A DNA stretch of 64,000 bases from Tamilnaduibacter salinus. GTDB lineage: Bacteria > Pseudomonadota > Gammaproteobacteria > Pseudomonadales > Oleiphilaceae. Made by a program: the position numbers and the translations under genes. The stretch is from contig NZ_QEKQ01000004.1 of the NCBI RefSeq assembly GCF_003096655.1, forward strand, positions 1 to 64,000, written 5' to 3'. Positions 17,153 through 26,297 of this stretch are shown here, one piece after another (positions within the stretch are counted from its first letter, which is position 1; each line of letters begins with the position of its first letter). Under the pieces are notes generated by a model. It did not search any database. It had not been told where the DNA came from and saw only the letters and a program-made list of their open reading frames with translations.

Positions 17153-18292
17153 TCATTCGCCGTAACCCCATAGCACGGCGAAATCCATGGGCGGCAGGAT
17201 GTCCGGCATCTCGATGTTCATGACGGCGTACTCCTCGTGGCTGCAGTCCCGGTATGAGCTGCTCATGTACCAATAGCCGTCGGGGCTGATGATGGCCTGT
17301 GCTTCGGGGCCGGAGGTTCCGAGCGGGCGTTTTGTCACCACGGCGATTTCCTGGTTGGCCAGTCGAACCAGGGCGCCGGGAGGCGTATCGGTCAGCGCCT
17401 TGAGCAGGGCGTTAGGAGCGGCTTGGTCACTGTCAGCCTGAGCGGCGCTGGCCAGTAGCTCCCTTGCCTTGGTGATGCCCAGGCGTTCACGGTACGGACG
17501 TTTCGTGATCATCGCCATATACCGTTCGGCCAGAGCCAATGCACGGGCCTCCGGCCGTATTTGCTCCCCACGCAGGCCCTGCGGATGACCGCTGCCATCG
17601 GGCTCTTCATGATGCTGCATGACGATGGCCAGAAGCAGACGGTTATCCACACCGGCATTCTCGAGTGCCTGGGCACTGAGCTGGGGGTGTTTCCGAAGGA
17701 TGGCCCGTTGATCTTCTGATAGACGCCGGTTGGAGCGGTTCAGCTTGTCAAGAAAAGGCTGTAACGCGAGATTGCCCGTCAGAGCTGCCGCCACCATGAC
17801 CGTCTGGTGCTTTTCATCCATGGCCATATAGTCTCCCACGACGCTGCAGAGGATGGCGTAGAACAAAAGCTGTTCACGGGCGTCCGGTTGAACGGAATAC
17901 AGGTGAACCAGGGCCAGGCACGGGTCGGTCGCCTGGCGACACAGGCGAACAATGAAACGGGCAAGTCCGAGCAGTCGCTCCCGGGCGTCGGGAGAGCGCT
18001 CGTTGATGTGTGTGATGGTCGTGCTCAGGGTTTTGAGTAGTGGCCCGTAGTCGGCGAATGGGTTGCGCTCGCGCGGCTCTTCCTCCTGATCCTGATCGGC
18101 GCCAATGTCCACTTCGTAGTGGCGGGGGTGAAAAAGCCCTCGTTCAAACAACTGCTCAAGCTGGGTATCGTTCTGGATAACATATCCCTGCTTTAACAGA
18201 ACGTTGCCACGATCGTCGTAGACGGCCCATGGCAGGGGCTTGCCGACAACCAGTGCGCCGGGCGCAACGCGCATCAGGTGAGCGGAATTCAC
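17153..18292 (-). CDS. HD-GYP-like protein with degenerate active site
   Basis: The 379-residue protein has an N-terminal region like that of HD-GYP regulators ('VGKPLPWAVYDDRGNVLLKQGYVI', cited by 'RGNVLLKQGYVI') and a helical core. The core retains 'MQHHEEPDGSGHPQGLRG' (His227, His228). HD-GYP enzymes hydrolyse c-di-GMP. Here the metal-binding HD pair is gone: where 'HDIGK' is expected the sequence reads 'ALTGN' (within 'VAAALTGNLAL'). GYP reads GHP. It therefore should not be a working phosphodiesterase and may be a binding or scaffold protein. A C-terminal extension from about 300 is unassigned. It is divergent from the diguanylate cyclase gene at 18461. Confidence 0.75.
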   Translation of the reverse strand: MNSAHLMRVAPGALVVGKPLPWAVYDDRGNVLLKQGYVIQNDTQLEQLFERGLFHPRHYEVDIGADQDQEEEPRERNPFADYGPLLKTLSTTITHINERSPDARERLLGLARFIVRLCRQATDPCLALVHLYSVQPDAREQLLFYAILCSVVGDYMAMDEKHQTVMVAAALTGNLALQPFLDKLNRSNRRLSEDQRAILRKHPQLSAQALENAGVDNRLLLAIVMQHHEEPDGSGHPQGLRGEQIRPEARALALAERYMAMITKRPYRERLGITKARELLASAAQADSDQAAPNALLKALTDTPPGALVRLANQEIAVVTKRPLGTSGPEAQAIISPDGYWYMSSSYRDCSHEEYAVMNIEMPDILPPMDFAVLWGYGE

Positions 18293-18460
18293 ACGATCTT
18301 ACTCCTTAACCTATTTAGCCAGTCTGCTTGAATCGTGGTCTCGGATGCAATGAAAGGCCCACTGTAACCGTTTGTGTCATTGGGGACACACTGCAATGAA
18401 ATTGAGCTATTCTTCAAACTGGTAAAAATAGCGCCCTATCAATAACAGCGACATACATCC

Positions 18461-19507
18461 ATGTTCTACCGGTTTCGCAACGACTTTCAGTTGTCGATCA
18501 TCACGCTGCTTGGTGTCAGTGCGGTCACCGGTATTGTGCCGTTTGCCGTGTTCCGGTTCTGGAATGGCGAGGTATTAGCGGGTTTGCTGGATACCGCCAT
18601 CGTGACCTTGATTATTGCTGGCATGACGTACGCCTGGGTGACAGGCGATTCCCGTCGGGCGGGTGTGTTTATGTGTGTGTTGATCTCAGCCGGCGCGGCC
18701 GCCGTTGCGATTGTGATTGGTACCAAGGCGATTTTCTGGATTTATGTTGTGCTGGTCACCAGTTTTTTTCTGGCACCACCGGCGTTGGCGACGGTCTGCA
18801 ACCTGCTGATGCTGGGAGCCGTGGTGCTGGTTGGTGACCCATTCGATCAGAATCAGTCTCTGTATTCCTTTCTCGCGACTGGCATTATGGTTAGTTGCTG
18901 TGCCTATGTGTTCGGGCGCCGCAATGAAGACCAGCGTATCCGGCTGGAACGGCTCGCCACCCACGACCCACTGACGGGAGCCAAGAACCGTCGCGTCATG
19001 GAAGAGGAGATGCAGGCGGCGATCAGCACCTTCGAGCGCAATGACACGCCTCATGCTCTGGTGATTCTGGATCTCGACCATTTCAAGACCATCAACGACA
19101 ACCATGGCCACGGTGTTGGTGACGTGGTCCTGCGGGATGTCGCGGATCTGGTCAACCGCCATACCCGGCTCAGTGACACACTGTTCCGGTTCGGTGGTGA
19201 GGAGTTTGTGCTTCTGATGCCCGGAGTGCGCCCCGAAGCAACGGCGTCCGTGGCGGAAAACCTGCGCTACAAGATCATGACCGAGCTACGCGGTCCGCGC
19301 GGCAGCCGGATCACCGCGTCGTTTGGCGTGGCCTCACTGCGCGTCGGCGAGTCCGATGACCTGTGGCTGGAACGGGCCGACTCTGCCCTTTACGAAGCCA
19401 AGACGACTGGACGAAACAAGGTTGTTGTGGCTGAGCGGATGGAAGACGACATGAACGCACAAGCGATCGAGGATGATCGTTTAACCACTGCGGTACCCTC
19501 CTGTTAA
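18461..19507 (+). CDS. Membrane diguanylate cyclase (6TM-GGDEF)
   Basis: The 348-residue protein starts with about six hydrophobic helices (residues 10-150), followed by a GGDEF domain. The active-site signature is 'RFGGEEFVLL', with GGEEF near residue 245. The Mg/GTP segment 'LVILDLDHFKTINDNHGHGV' is complete. An I-site, RLSD, lies five residues before GGEEF. It should be an active c-di-GMP synthase with product inhibition, and the membrane part is probably the sensor. It is divergent from the degenerate HD-GYP gene and convergent with the chemoreceptor gene, 34 bp apart. Confidence 0.92.
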   Translation: MFYRFRNDFQLSIITLLGVSAVTGIVPFAVFRFWNGEVLAGLLDTAIVTLIIAGMTYAWVTGDSRRAGVFMCVLISAGAAAVAIVIGTKAIFWIYVVLVTSFFLAPPALATVCNLLMLGAVVLVGDPFDQNQSLYSFLATGIMVSCCAYVFGRRNEDQRIRLERLATHDPLTGAKNRRVMEEEMQAAISTFERNDTPHALVILDLDHFKTINDNHGHGVGDVVLRDVADLVNRHTRLSDTLFRFGGEEFVLLMPGVRPEATASVAENLRYKIMTELRGPRGSRITASFGVASLRVGESDDLWLERADSALYEAKTTGRNKVVVAERMEDDMNAQAIEDDRLTTAVPSC

Positions 19508-19541
19508 TCGTCCGGTGACCGTATCGAATGGGACGATCAAC

Positions 19542-21398
19542 TCACACTCTGAAACGGGACACTTGCTCGCGCAGATCCTCACCGAGCCGGGCGAGTTCGT
19601 CGCTGGCGGACGAGACCTGGTTGGCCGAGGCGGCGGATTGATCGGAGACGTCGCGGATCTGGGTGATGTTGCGGTTGATGTCCTCGGCGACCGAGGTCTG
19701 CTGCTCGGCGGCGGTGGCGATCTGGCTGTTGTACTGCTGGATGTTCTCCACGGCGCCGGCCATCTCGCGGATGGTCTCGCCGGTCGAGCGGGCGCTGTCC
19801 AGCGTCTGGTTGGCCAGTTTCGTGCCGGCTTCCATGGTCGTGACCGACTCGCCGGCGCTGGCGACCAGGTTCTCGATCAGCGTCTCGATTTCCGAGGTGG
19901 AGCTCTGGGTGCGCTGGGCCAGCGACCGCACTTCTTCGGCGACGACCGAGAAGCCACGGCCGTGCTCGCCGGCTCGGGCCGCCTCGATGGCGGCGTTTAA
20001 CGCCAGCAGGTTGGTCTGGTCGGCGACCGACTTGATGACATCGAGCACGGTGGAAATGTTCTCGGTGTCACTCTGCAGCCCCTGCAGGCGCTCCATGGTG
20101 GTTTCGGCCTGGCGGTTCAGGTCGGCGATGTAGGAAACGGTTTCCTCAACCGCCTTCTCGCCGGAGCCGGACTTTTCGCTTGCCTCATTGGCGGCGTTGA
20201 AGGCCTCCTCGGCGCTGCGGGCCACATCGTTGACGGTGGAGACCATCTGGTTCATGGCGGTGGCCACCTGGTCGGTCTGGTCCTTTTGCTGGTTTACCCC
20301 TTCGCTGGTCTGCTGGGTGATCGTGGACATCTCTTCGGAAGACGAGGCGATGCTGGTGGCGCTGGTATCGATGCGCCGAACCAGATCGCGCAGGCTGGTG
20401 ACCATGGTACCGAGCGCGGCGAGCAGTTGGCCGAGTTCATCGGTGCGGCCAGAGTCGACTTCCACGCGCAGATCGCCGGAAGCGACGCGGCTGGTCACAT
20501 CCACCGCTTGGCGGACAGGTCCCACGATGTTACGGGTGAGAACCCAGGCGATCAGCACGGCAGCGACCAGCACACCGATGGTCGTGGCGACAATTTGAGT
20601 GACGGCCATGCCGCGGTCGCGTTCAAGCTTTCCCATTTGGATCTCGCGCAGCTCGACGGCCGTCTCCAGAGCTGTTCGGGCCGAGGACACAATCCGATCC
20701 TCGATGTCGTGTGTGGCCCGGGTCGCACTGACCAGACTCTCGAAAGAGGACACATACGCTTCGAACGGATCGCTCAGTGTCTTGCGGGATTGCTCGTCGA
20801 CCTGGAGGCCGGCGATCTGATCGGCGGCTTTGCTGCTGGCGGTCTCGAACGCATTGATGGCTCCGTCGGCGTTGGTTGACGCGTAATCCTGGGCGGCGGA
20901 CCGCATCGCTTTGAAGGCGTCCGTCACTTTTCGGAACTGGAAGCGTGATTGCAGCGCACCCTCAAGCGCCGTGGCGTCACTCTGAACGGATTTGGCGGCT
21001 GTCTGGCGGTCCTGGACCGCCAGCTGGAGCTCACCGAGCTGCGCCTGATAGTCCGTTACGCTGGATTCGATCGTGTCCAGTCGTTCGAGACCCGCCGGCA
21101 CGACCAGCAGGTCGCGCAGTGACTGCACCTGCTGACTGGCGCTGTTGGCCTGATTGCGCGCGGTTTCCAGATACTGCTGGTCATTGCGCAACAGGAAGTT
21201 CTTCTCCGCGTTACGGGACTCAAGCAGGCTGGATTCCATATTGCTGACCATTGATACCACGGTCGAGCGTTGACTGAACATGTCGAGCGCGAACAGGCCA
21301 ATGCCGGCGATCAGCATCGACATCAGGATCAGCAACGCAAAGCCACTCCCCAGCTTGGCGACCAGTGGCAGGTTGGAATACGAACGGACCAGGTTCAT
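19542..21398 (-). CDS. Methyl-accepting chemotaxis protein with HBM-type sensor
   Basis: This 618-residue chemoreceptor has a membrane helix (about 14-36) and a long helical periplasmic sensor. The segment '[20 protein letters not shown]' is typical of HBM (helical bimodular) sensors such as those for TCA-cycle acids in Pseudomonas. The second helix is near 268-290 and a HAMP domain follows (about 291-345). The cytoplasmic hairpin has the conserved tip '[19 protein letters not shown]' and glutamine/glutamate sites for methylation. The ligand is not determined. No CheB/R pentapeptide tether is seen at the C-terminus ('EQVSRFRV'). It is a single gene. Confidence 0.93.
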   Translation of the reverse strand: MNLVRSYSNLPLVAKLGSGFALLILMSMLIAGIGLFALDMFSQRSTVVSMVSNMESSLLESRNAEKNFLLRNDQQYLETARNQANSASQQVQSLRDLLVVPAGLERLDTIESSVTDYQAQLGELQLAVQDRQTAAKSVQSDATALEGALQSRFQFRKVTDAFKAMRSAAQDYASTNADGAINAFETASSKAADQIAGLQVDEQSRKTLSDPFEAYVSSFESLVSATRATHDIEDRIVSSARTALETAVELREIQMGKLERDRGMAVTQIVATTIGVLVAAVLIAWVLTRNIVGPVRQAVDVTSRVASGDLRVEVDSGRTDELGQLLAALGTMVTSLRDLVRRIDTSATSIASSSEEMSTITQQTSEGVNQQKDQTDQVATAMNQMVSTVNDVARSAEEAFNAANEASEKSGSGEKAVEETVSYIADLNRQAETTMERLQGLQSDTENISTVLDVIKSVADQTNLLALNAAIEAARAGEHGRGFSVVAEEVRSLAQRTQSSTSEIETLIENLVASAGESVTTMEAGTKLANQTLDSARSTGETIREMAGAVENIQQYNSQIATAAEQQTSVAEDINRNITQIRDVSDQSAASANQVSSASDELARLGEDLREQVSRFRV

Positions 21399-21628
21399 GG
21401 TGTGCGACTCCTCAGGAACACTCGGGACGCGAGCGACTCCAGCGTCTCAGCCAGTGCCCATGGCTCAAAGAATGCGTTTCAACTGTATGATACAGCCTGC
21501 TCAAGAGCTTATCGGCGACGCTGCTGTAAAATTGAGTAAGCGTCCGTGAGCCGACGCGCGGTTTGGTTTACGATGCCCTGGACCGGGGCTGGAATCGTCG
21601 GCCACGCACCGTTTCGATACACTCCGGG

Positions 21629-21665
21629 CGCCACCAGGGCGCCCACTGAATGGCGGTTTTTATTT
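21629..21665 (+). promoter_or_regulatory. Attenuator-like hairpin directly before a DMT gene
   Basis: CGCCA (21629-21633) pairs with TGGCG (21651-21655) and a T-rich tract, GTTTTTATTT, follows. The inner sequence GGGCGCC/GGGCGCCC offers alternative pairing. The tract ends one base before the ATG at 21667, and no ribosome site is visible. This is the layout of an intrinsic terminator in the leader of the transporter gene, so transcription attenuation or a riboswitch-like switch is possible. I could not match the leader to a known riboswitch. Confidence 0.5.
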
Positions 21666-21666
21666 C

Positions 21667-22548
21667 ATGGCACTTCTCGTTTTCGTCACCATTCTCTGGG
21701 CGTTCTCCTTCAGCCTGATCGGCGAATTCCTGGCCGGTCAGGTGGACAGTGATTTTGCCGTGCTCAGCCGAGTGGTTCTGGCCGGTCTTGCCTTTCTGCC
21801 GCTGACGCGGTGGCGGGGGGTGCCAACGTCGCTCAAGCTGGGCGTTACCGTGGTCGGGGCCTTGCAGTTTGGCATCACCTACCTGTGCCTGTACCGGTCC
21901 TTCGCCTATCTCACTGTGCCCGAAGTACTCCTGTTCACGGTGTTTACACCGCTGTACGTGACGCTGATCGATGACGCCCTCAATCGGCGTTTCTCGCCGG
22001 TCGCGCTGCTGGCTGCGGCGGTGGCCACCGTGGGCGCGATGATCATCCGATACGACGGTCTGAGTAGTGACTATCTAACGGGGTTCTTGCTCCTGCAGGT
22101 GGCGAACGCGGCTTTTGCGGCCGGGCAGGTGGGTTACCGACATCTGATTCATCGCATTCCGACGGAGGTGCCTCTGTATCGTTTCTTCGGTTATTTCTAT
22201 GCCGGAGCCCTGGTCTTTGCGCTCCCATCGTTCCTGATTTTTGGCAATCACCAGATGCTACCCGCCAACGGCGTTCAGTGGGGTATTCTGGCATGGCTGG
22301 GGCTGGCCGCTTCAGGGCTGGGATTGTTCCTCTGGAACCGGGGGGCGTGCCTCGTCGACGCCGGCACACTGGGTGTGATGAACAACGCCCTGGTGCCGGC
22401 GGGTCTTGTCGTGAATCTGCTGATCTGGAATCAGGACGCGGATCTTCTGCGCCTCGCCCTGGGCGGCGGCGTCATCGCCTTCTCGCTGTGGCTCAACACC
22501 CGGTTCTCGAAGTATGCGTGGTGGGGGCGAGGTCGTGTGACGACCTGA
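21667..22548 (+). CDS. DMT-superfamily (EamA) transporter
   Basis: The 293-residue membrane protein has ten helices in two EamA halves. Features include the start 'MALLVFVTILWAFSFSLIGE' and the second-half pattern 'NNALVPAGLVVNLLIW'. It resembles the carboxylate/amino acid/amine exporters of this superfamily but the substrate is unknown. It is not closely similar to the EamA protein at 6185. Its ATG follows a terminator-like hairpin with almost no spacing and no clear Shine-Dalgarno sequence, suggesting a regulated leader. It faces the acyl-CoA dehydrogenase gene across a palindrome at 22567-22721. Confidence 0.85.
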   Translation: MALLVFVTILWAFSFSLIGEFLAGQVDSDFAVLSRVVLAGLAFLPLTRWRGVPTSLKLGVTVVGALQFGITYLCLYRSFAYLTVPEVLLFTVFTPLYVTLIDDALNRRFSPVALLAAAVATVGAMIIRYDGLSSDYLTGFLLLQVANAAFAAGQVGYRHLIHRIPTEVPLYRFFGYFYAGALVFALPSFLIFGNHQMLPANGVQWGILAWLGLAASGLGLFLWNRGACLVDAGTLGVMNNALVPAGLVVNLLIWNQDADLLRLALGGGVIAFSLWLNTRFSKYAWWGRGRVTT

Positions 22549-22566
22549 GTCGATGATAAGGATGTG

Positions 22567-22721
22567 TTTGCCACGGAAAGACACAGCAAAACACGGAAAG
22601 GTTTGAAAATAATGAAGGCTCAAGGTCTGAAATAGTCGCGATGTATGAGCTCGTTCCGACCTTAAAATACCCCTCCTCCGCCCGAAGGGCGTTTCCGTGC
22701 TTTCTGTGTCTTTCCGTGGCT
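22567..22721. repeat. Nested inverted repeat between convergent genes
   Basis: The arms TTGCCACGGAAAGACAC.. (22567-22600) and its complement (22690-22721) are the same module as at 261-290/416-445. The small hairpin CGCCCGAAGGGCG is at 22679-22691. A short inner pair, AAGGTC/GACCTT, lies in the 90-bp centre. There is no REP-like core here. Lying between convergent stop codons, it may act as a transcription barrier for both genes. Confidence 0.8.
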
Positions 22722-22726
22722 CCAAC

Positions 22727-23893
22727 TTAATAAAACGCCTGAATCCCCGTCTGCCCCCGGCCCAGAATCAACGCGTGAATGTCGTGAGTGCCTTCGTAGG
22801 TGTTCACCGATTCCAGGTTCATCACATGGCGGATGACGTCGTATTCATCGGAAATGCCGTTGCCACCATGCATGTCCCGGGCGGTTCGGGCGATGTCGAG
22901 GGCCTTGCCGGCGTTGTTGCGTTTGAGCAGTGAGACGGCATCCGGGGACGCCTCGCCTGCATCCATCAGCCGGCCAAGCTGAAGCGTGGCCTGAAGGCCC
23001 AGCGTGATCTCCGTCTGCATGTCGGCCAGTTTTTTCTGGACCAACTGATTGGCAGCCAGCGGGCGCCCGAACTGCTGCCGCTCCAGCGCGTACTGCCGGG
23101 CCGCGTGCCAGCAGAATTCCGCCGCGCCCAGCGCGCCCCAGCAGATGCCGTACCGGGCCTTGTTGAGACAACTGAAGGGGCCGCGGAGTCCACTGACCGT
23201 GAGTCGGTTCTCCTCGGGGACGAATACCTCATCCAGAAAGACAGACCCGGTTTCAGAGGCGCGGAGCGAAAACTTGCCTTCCAGGCGTGGCGTGTGGAGC
23301 CCCTGGCTGCCACGTTCGACCACGAAGCCGGTGATCTCGCCGTCCAGCTTGGCCCAGATCACCAGAACATCGGCAATCGGCGCGTTGGTGATCCAGGTCT
23401 TGCTGCCATTGAGCCGGTATCCGTTTTCCACGGCATGGGCGCGGGTCGCCATGCTGCCCGGGTCGGAGCCGTGATCGGGCTCGGTCAGGCCGAACGCGCC
23501 GACCAGTCGCCCAGCCGCCAGTTCCGGCAGCAGCCGCTGTTTCAGCGGTTCGGTGGCATAACGCTCAATGGGATGGATGACGAGCGAGGACTGGACGCTC
23601 AGACACGAGCGGTACGCCGAGTCCACCCGCTCCACCTCCCGGGCAATCAGCCCGTACGCCACATGACTCAGCTCCGGGCCGCCATAAGCAGCCGGCAATG
23701 TCGGACCGAGCAGTCCCTGGCTGCCCATCGCCCGGAACAGATCGCGGTCAAAGCGCTCATGACGGTTGGCTTCGCGAATGCCCGGTTGCAGTTCCGTCTC
23801 GCAGAATCGCCGGCTCGCATCTCGGATCTGGCGCTCGGTATCGCTGAGCTGGTGTTCCAGTTGCAGCAGGTCATTCCAGGCACTGGCGGTCAT
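22727..23893 (-). CDS. Acyl-CoA dehydrogenase, glutaryl-CoA dehydrogenase type
   Basis: The 388-residue flavoenzyme matches glutaryl-CoA dehydrogenase (GcdH), which oxidises and decarboxylates glutaryl-CoA to crotonyl-CoA in lysine and tryptophan catabolism. Diagnostic parts are '[19 protein letters not shown]', '[20 protein letters not shown]', '[19 protein letters not shown]' and the catalytic Glu367 in '[16 protein letters not shown]'. The ATG at 23893 has GGGAGGG before it; the frame to 23989 adds unconserved residues. No gcdR regulator or CoA transferase (gcdG) is adjacent, which is unusual, so the pathway role is inferred from sequence alone. Confidence 0.85.
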   Translation of the reverse strand: MTASAWNDLLQLEHQLSDTERQIRDASRRFCETELQPGIREANRHERFDRDLFRAMGSQGLLGPTLPAAYGGPELSHVAYGLIAREVERVDSAYRSCLSVQSSLVIHPIERYATEPLKQRLLPELAAGRLVGAFGLTEPDHGSDPGSMATRAHAVENGYRLNGSKTWITNAPIADVLVIWAKLDGEITGFVVERGSQGLHTPRLEGKFSLRASETGSVFLDEVFVPEENRLTVSGLRGPFSCLNKARYGICWGALGAAEFCWHAARQYALERQQFGRPLAANQLVQKKLADMQTEITLGLQATLQLGRLMDAGEASPDAVSLLKRNNAGKALDIARTARDMHGGNGISDEYDVIRHVMNLESVNTYEGTHDIHALILGRGQTGIQAFY

Positions 23894-24016
23894 GAACCCT
23901 CCCGATATTAGACTTTCGTGGTGTTCCGGCACGTTAGCACGTCCAGGGACGGCCCTGTATCGTAGGATGCCAACAACAAGTCGGGACACTAAATTTCAAA
24001 CGAAGAGGTTGTTTCC

Positions 24017-25066
24017 ATGACTGTCGCTAAAGGATACGCCGCCGAAAGCAGTGACTCGGGGCTTGCCCCGTTTGAGTTTGAACGGCGCGAGCCGCGCCCG
24101 GACGATGTCTCGATCGACATTGACTACTGTGGGGTCTGTCACACGGACATTCACTTTGTCGAGAACGATTGGGGCGCCACCGTCTACCCGGTCATTCCCG
24201 GGCACGAGATTGTCGGCCGGGTGACGGCGGTTGGTCCGGAAGTCCGCAACTATCAGGTGGGCGATGTCGTCGGCGTTGGCTGTATGGTCGATTCCTGCCG
24301 GAGCTGCTCGGCCTGTGAGGCGGGCCTGGAGCAGTACTGCCTGGAAGGTATGACGGCCACTTACAATGGCAAGGATCGTCATGACGAGTCGGTGACCTAC
24401 GGTGGCTATTCCAACCACGTTGTCGTCAGCGAACGGTTTGTGGTCAAGGTGCCGGAGAAACTCGACTCGGCCACTGCCGCGCCGATTCTCTGTGCCGGCA
24501 TCACCACCTACTCGCCGCTGCGCCATTACGGCGTGCGGGCTGGCCACAAAGTGGGCGTCATTGGTATGGGCGGCCTGGGGCACATGGGCGTCAAATTCGC
24601 CAAGGCCCTGGGCGCGGAAGTCACCATCTTTACCCGCTCCGAGAGCAAAGTCGCCGAAGCGAAGAAGCAGGGCGCCGACCACGTGATCGTGTCCACCGAC
24701 CGGGAGCAAATGAAAGCGGCTGCGGAATCGTTTGATTTCCTGCTCGATACGGTTCCGGTCCAGCACGATCTCAACCCGTACCTGAACTGCCTGACGTTCG
24801 ACGGGACCCACATTCTGGTCGGGCTGCTGGAACCGGTTGAGCCTGCGCTGCAGGCCGGTGCCCTGGTGGGCAAGCGTCGCGTGCTGGCGGGGTCGCTGAT
24901 CGGTGGCATGCCGGAGACCCAGGAAGTGCTGGACTTCTGCGCGGAGCATGACATTGAGTGTGATATCGAGATGCTGGATATCCACAACATCAATGACGCC
25001 TATCAACGCATGAAGAAAGGCGATGTAAAGTACCGTTTTGTGATTGATATGAAATCACTGACCTGA
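24017..25066 (+). CDS. Zinc-dependent alcohol dehydrogenase (YahK/CAD type)
   Basis: The 349-residue enzyme reduces aldehydes with NAD(P)H, like YahK and cinnamyl alcohol dehydrogenases. Catalytic zinc ligands are visible in 'YCGVCHTDIHF' (Cys, His) and 'PGHEIVG'. The structural zinc has four Cys in 'SCRSCSACEAGLEQYC'. The Rossmann motif is 'GVIGMGGLGHMGVKFAKALG'. The residues after its first strand ('FTRSESK') lack the acidic end typical of strict NAD enzymes, which favours NADPH. It is a single gene divergent from the acyl-CoA dehydrogenase gene. The physiological aldehyde is unknown. Confidence 0.9.
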   Translation: MTVAKGYAAESSDSGLAPFEFERREPRPDDVSIDIDYCGVCHTDIHFVENDWGATVYPVIPGHEIVGRVTAVGPEVRNYQVGDVVGVGCMVDSCRSCSACEAGLEQYCLEGMTATYNGKDRHDESVTYGGYSNHVVVSERFVVKVPEKLDSATAAPILCAGITTYSPLRHYGVRAGHKVGVIGMGGLGHMGVKFAKALGAEVTIFTRSESKVAEAKKQGADHVIVSTDREQMKAAAESFDFLLDTVPVQHDLNPYLNCLTFDGTHILVGLLEPVEPALQAGALVGKRRVLAGSLIGGMPETQEVLDFCAEHDIECDIEMLDIHNINDAYQRMKKGDVKYRFVIDMKSLT

Positions 25067-25109
25067 GACCGCCTGCGGAGAGGTGAGCCCCTCCCCCGGT
25101 TATGGCATC

Positions 25110-25160
25110 AAAAAGCCCAGCGAGGCACCTTCAACACCAGCGTTATTGGCTGGGCCCTTT
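25110..25160. terminator. Probable bidirectional terminator
   Basis: GCCCAGC (25115-25121) pairs with GCTGGGC (25149-25155), with an A run before and a CCTTT after, between convergent genes. The loop is long (27 nt), which lowers confidence. Confidence 0.45.
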
Positions 25161-25214
25161 CAAGGCAGGTGACGACGGTACACGCTCCGTGTCGGGATCG
25201 GCCTGCGTTGGGGG

Positions 25215-26228
25215 TTACTCCTGGGCGGCCGCGCGGGCCTTTTCAAGCCATTGGTTGAAGGTTTCCCGGTGCGACTCGATCCATTCACTGGTGTGGCGGC
25301 GGATGTCCGCCAGTCGATTCTCGCCATTTCTCATCGCCAGATTCTGGTTCGAGATGTCGTTCGCGGACAGCTGAATGATCTCGAACAGCCTGGCCGCCGA
25401 CGGGTTCTCGTCGGCAAAAGCCTGATTCGCAATGATGCGCTGGTTGTTGGCCTGGAATCCGTAGTCGGTGCCATCCGGCAGCGAGGTATCCACATTGCTG
25501 CGCTTGCCGGGTAACGAGGAAAACGGGACCTCCAGCCAGAGGACGTCGTCGCCGGGTTCCATGACGGCGCTGACCCAGTAGGGCGTCCAGGTGTAATAGA
25601 GGACTGGTTGTCCGTCACGGAACCGCTCAATAGTGTCGTTGATCAGCTGTGAGTAGATACCCTGACGGTGGCTGACCGTGTCCCGCAGGTCGTAGGCATC
25701 CAGATGATGCTCGATGACCTGTTCACATCCCCAGCCCTCGGGGCACCCCACCAGATCGGCGCGACCGTCCCCGTTGTCGTCAAAAAGACGGGCGATCTTA
25801 GGATCCTTCAGCTGCTGAATGTTCGTGATGTCGTACTGTCTGGCGGTTTCCCGGTCGATCAGATAGCCCTGTAGCGCGCCGGGCGAATAGGTCCCCTTGC
25901 GGTACAGGGCGTCGTCCCCGCCTGCTGCCTCATAAAAATCCGTGTGCAGCGGATCCCAGTGGTTGGCCATGAAGGTGGCCTCGCCATTGGCGACCGCCAC
26001 ATGCCCCCTGTCGTACTCCAGGTCCATGATGGGTTTTACCTCGAATCCCAGGGCTTCGAGCGCCCGCGACACCAGCAGTGTCTGGAAGGTTTCCTCAGCA
26101 ATGGAGCTTTTGACGGGTTGTACCGTCACGCCCTGCCCGGGCTGTTCCTGGGCAAACGTGATCGGGCTGGCGACCAACAGGACGGCCAGGGTCACAAGGC
26201 CGCCGCGTCGAATCCACTGGCCAGGCAT
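25215..26228 (-). CDS. proX: Glycine betaine/proline-binding protein ProX, orphan
   Basis: The 337-residue protein resembles E. coli ProX, the periplasmic betaine receptor of the ProVWX importer. A signal peptide ends near 'SPITFA'. Trp-bearing segments of the binding cage are visible: 'ANHWDPLH', 'CPEGWGCE' and 'YYTWTPYWV'. The Cys pair in 'GCPEGWGCE' matches the known ProX disulfide. No proV or proW lies in the window, so it must serve a transporter encoded elsewhere. A separate OsmF-type betaine system is at 46.7-50.5 kb. Expected ligands are glycine betaine and proline betaine, used against osmotic stress. Confidence 0.88.
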   Translation of the reverse strand: MPGQWIRRGGLVTLAVLLVASPITFAQEQPGQGVTVQPVKSSIAEETFQTLLVSRALEALGFEVKPIMDLEYDRGHVAVANGEATFMANHWDPLHTDFYEAAGGDDALYRKGTYSPGALQGYLIDRETARQYDITNIQQLKDPKIARLFDDNGDGRADLVGCPEGWGCEQVIEHHLDAYDLRDTVSHRQGIYSQLINDTIERFRDGQPVLYYTWTPYWVSAVMEPGDDVLWLEVPFSSLPGKRSNVDTSLPDGTDYGFQANNQRIIANQAFADENPSAARLFEIIQLSANDISNQNLAMRNGENRLADIRRHTSEWIESHRETFNQWLEKARAAAQE

Positions 26229-26297
26229 GTCGAACTCCTCTGTGCTGCTTGAATATGGGGCCGGGTGCTGTCGGGCCTTTCCACTCAGTTTAGACGA

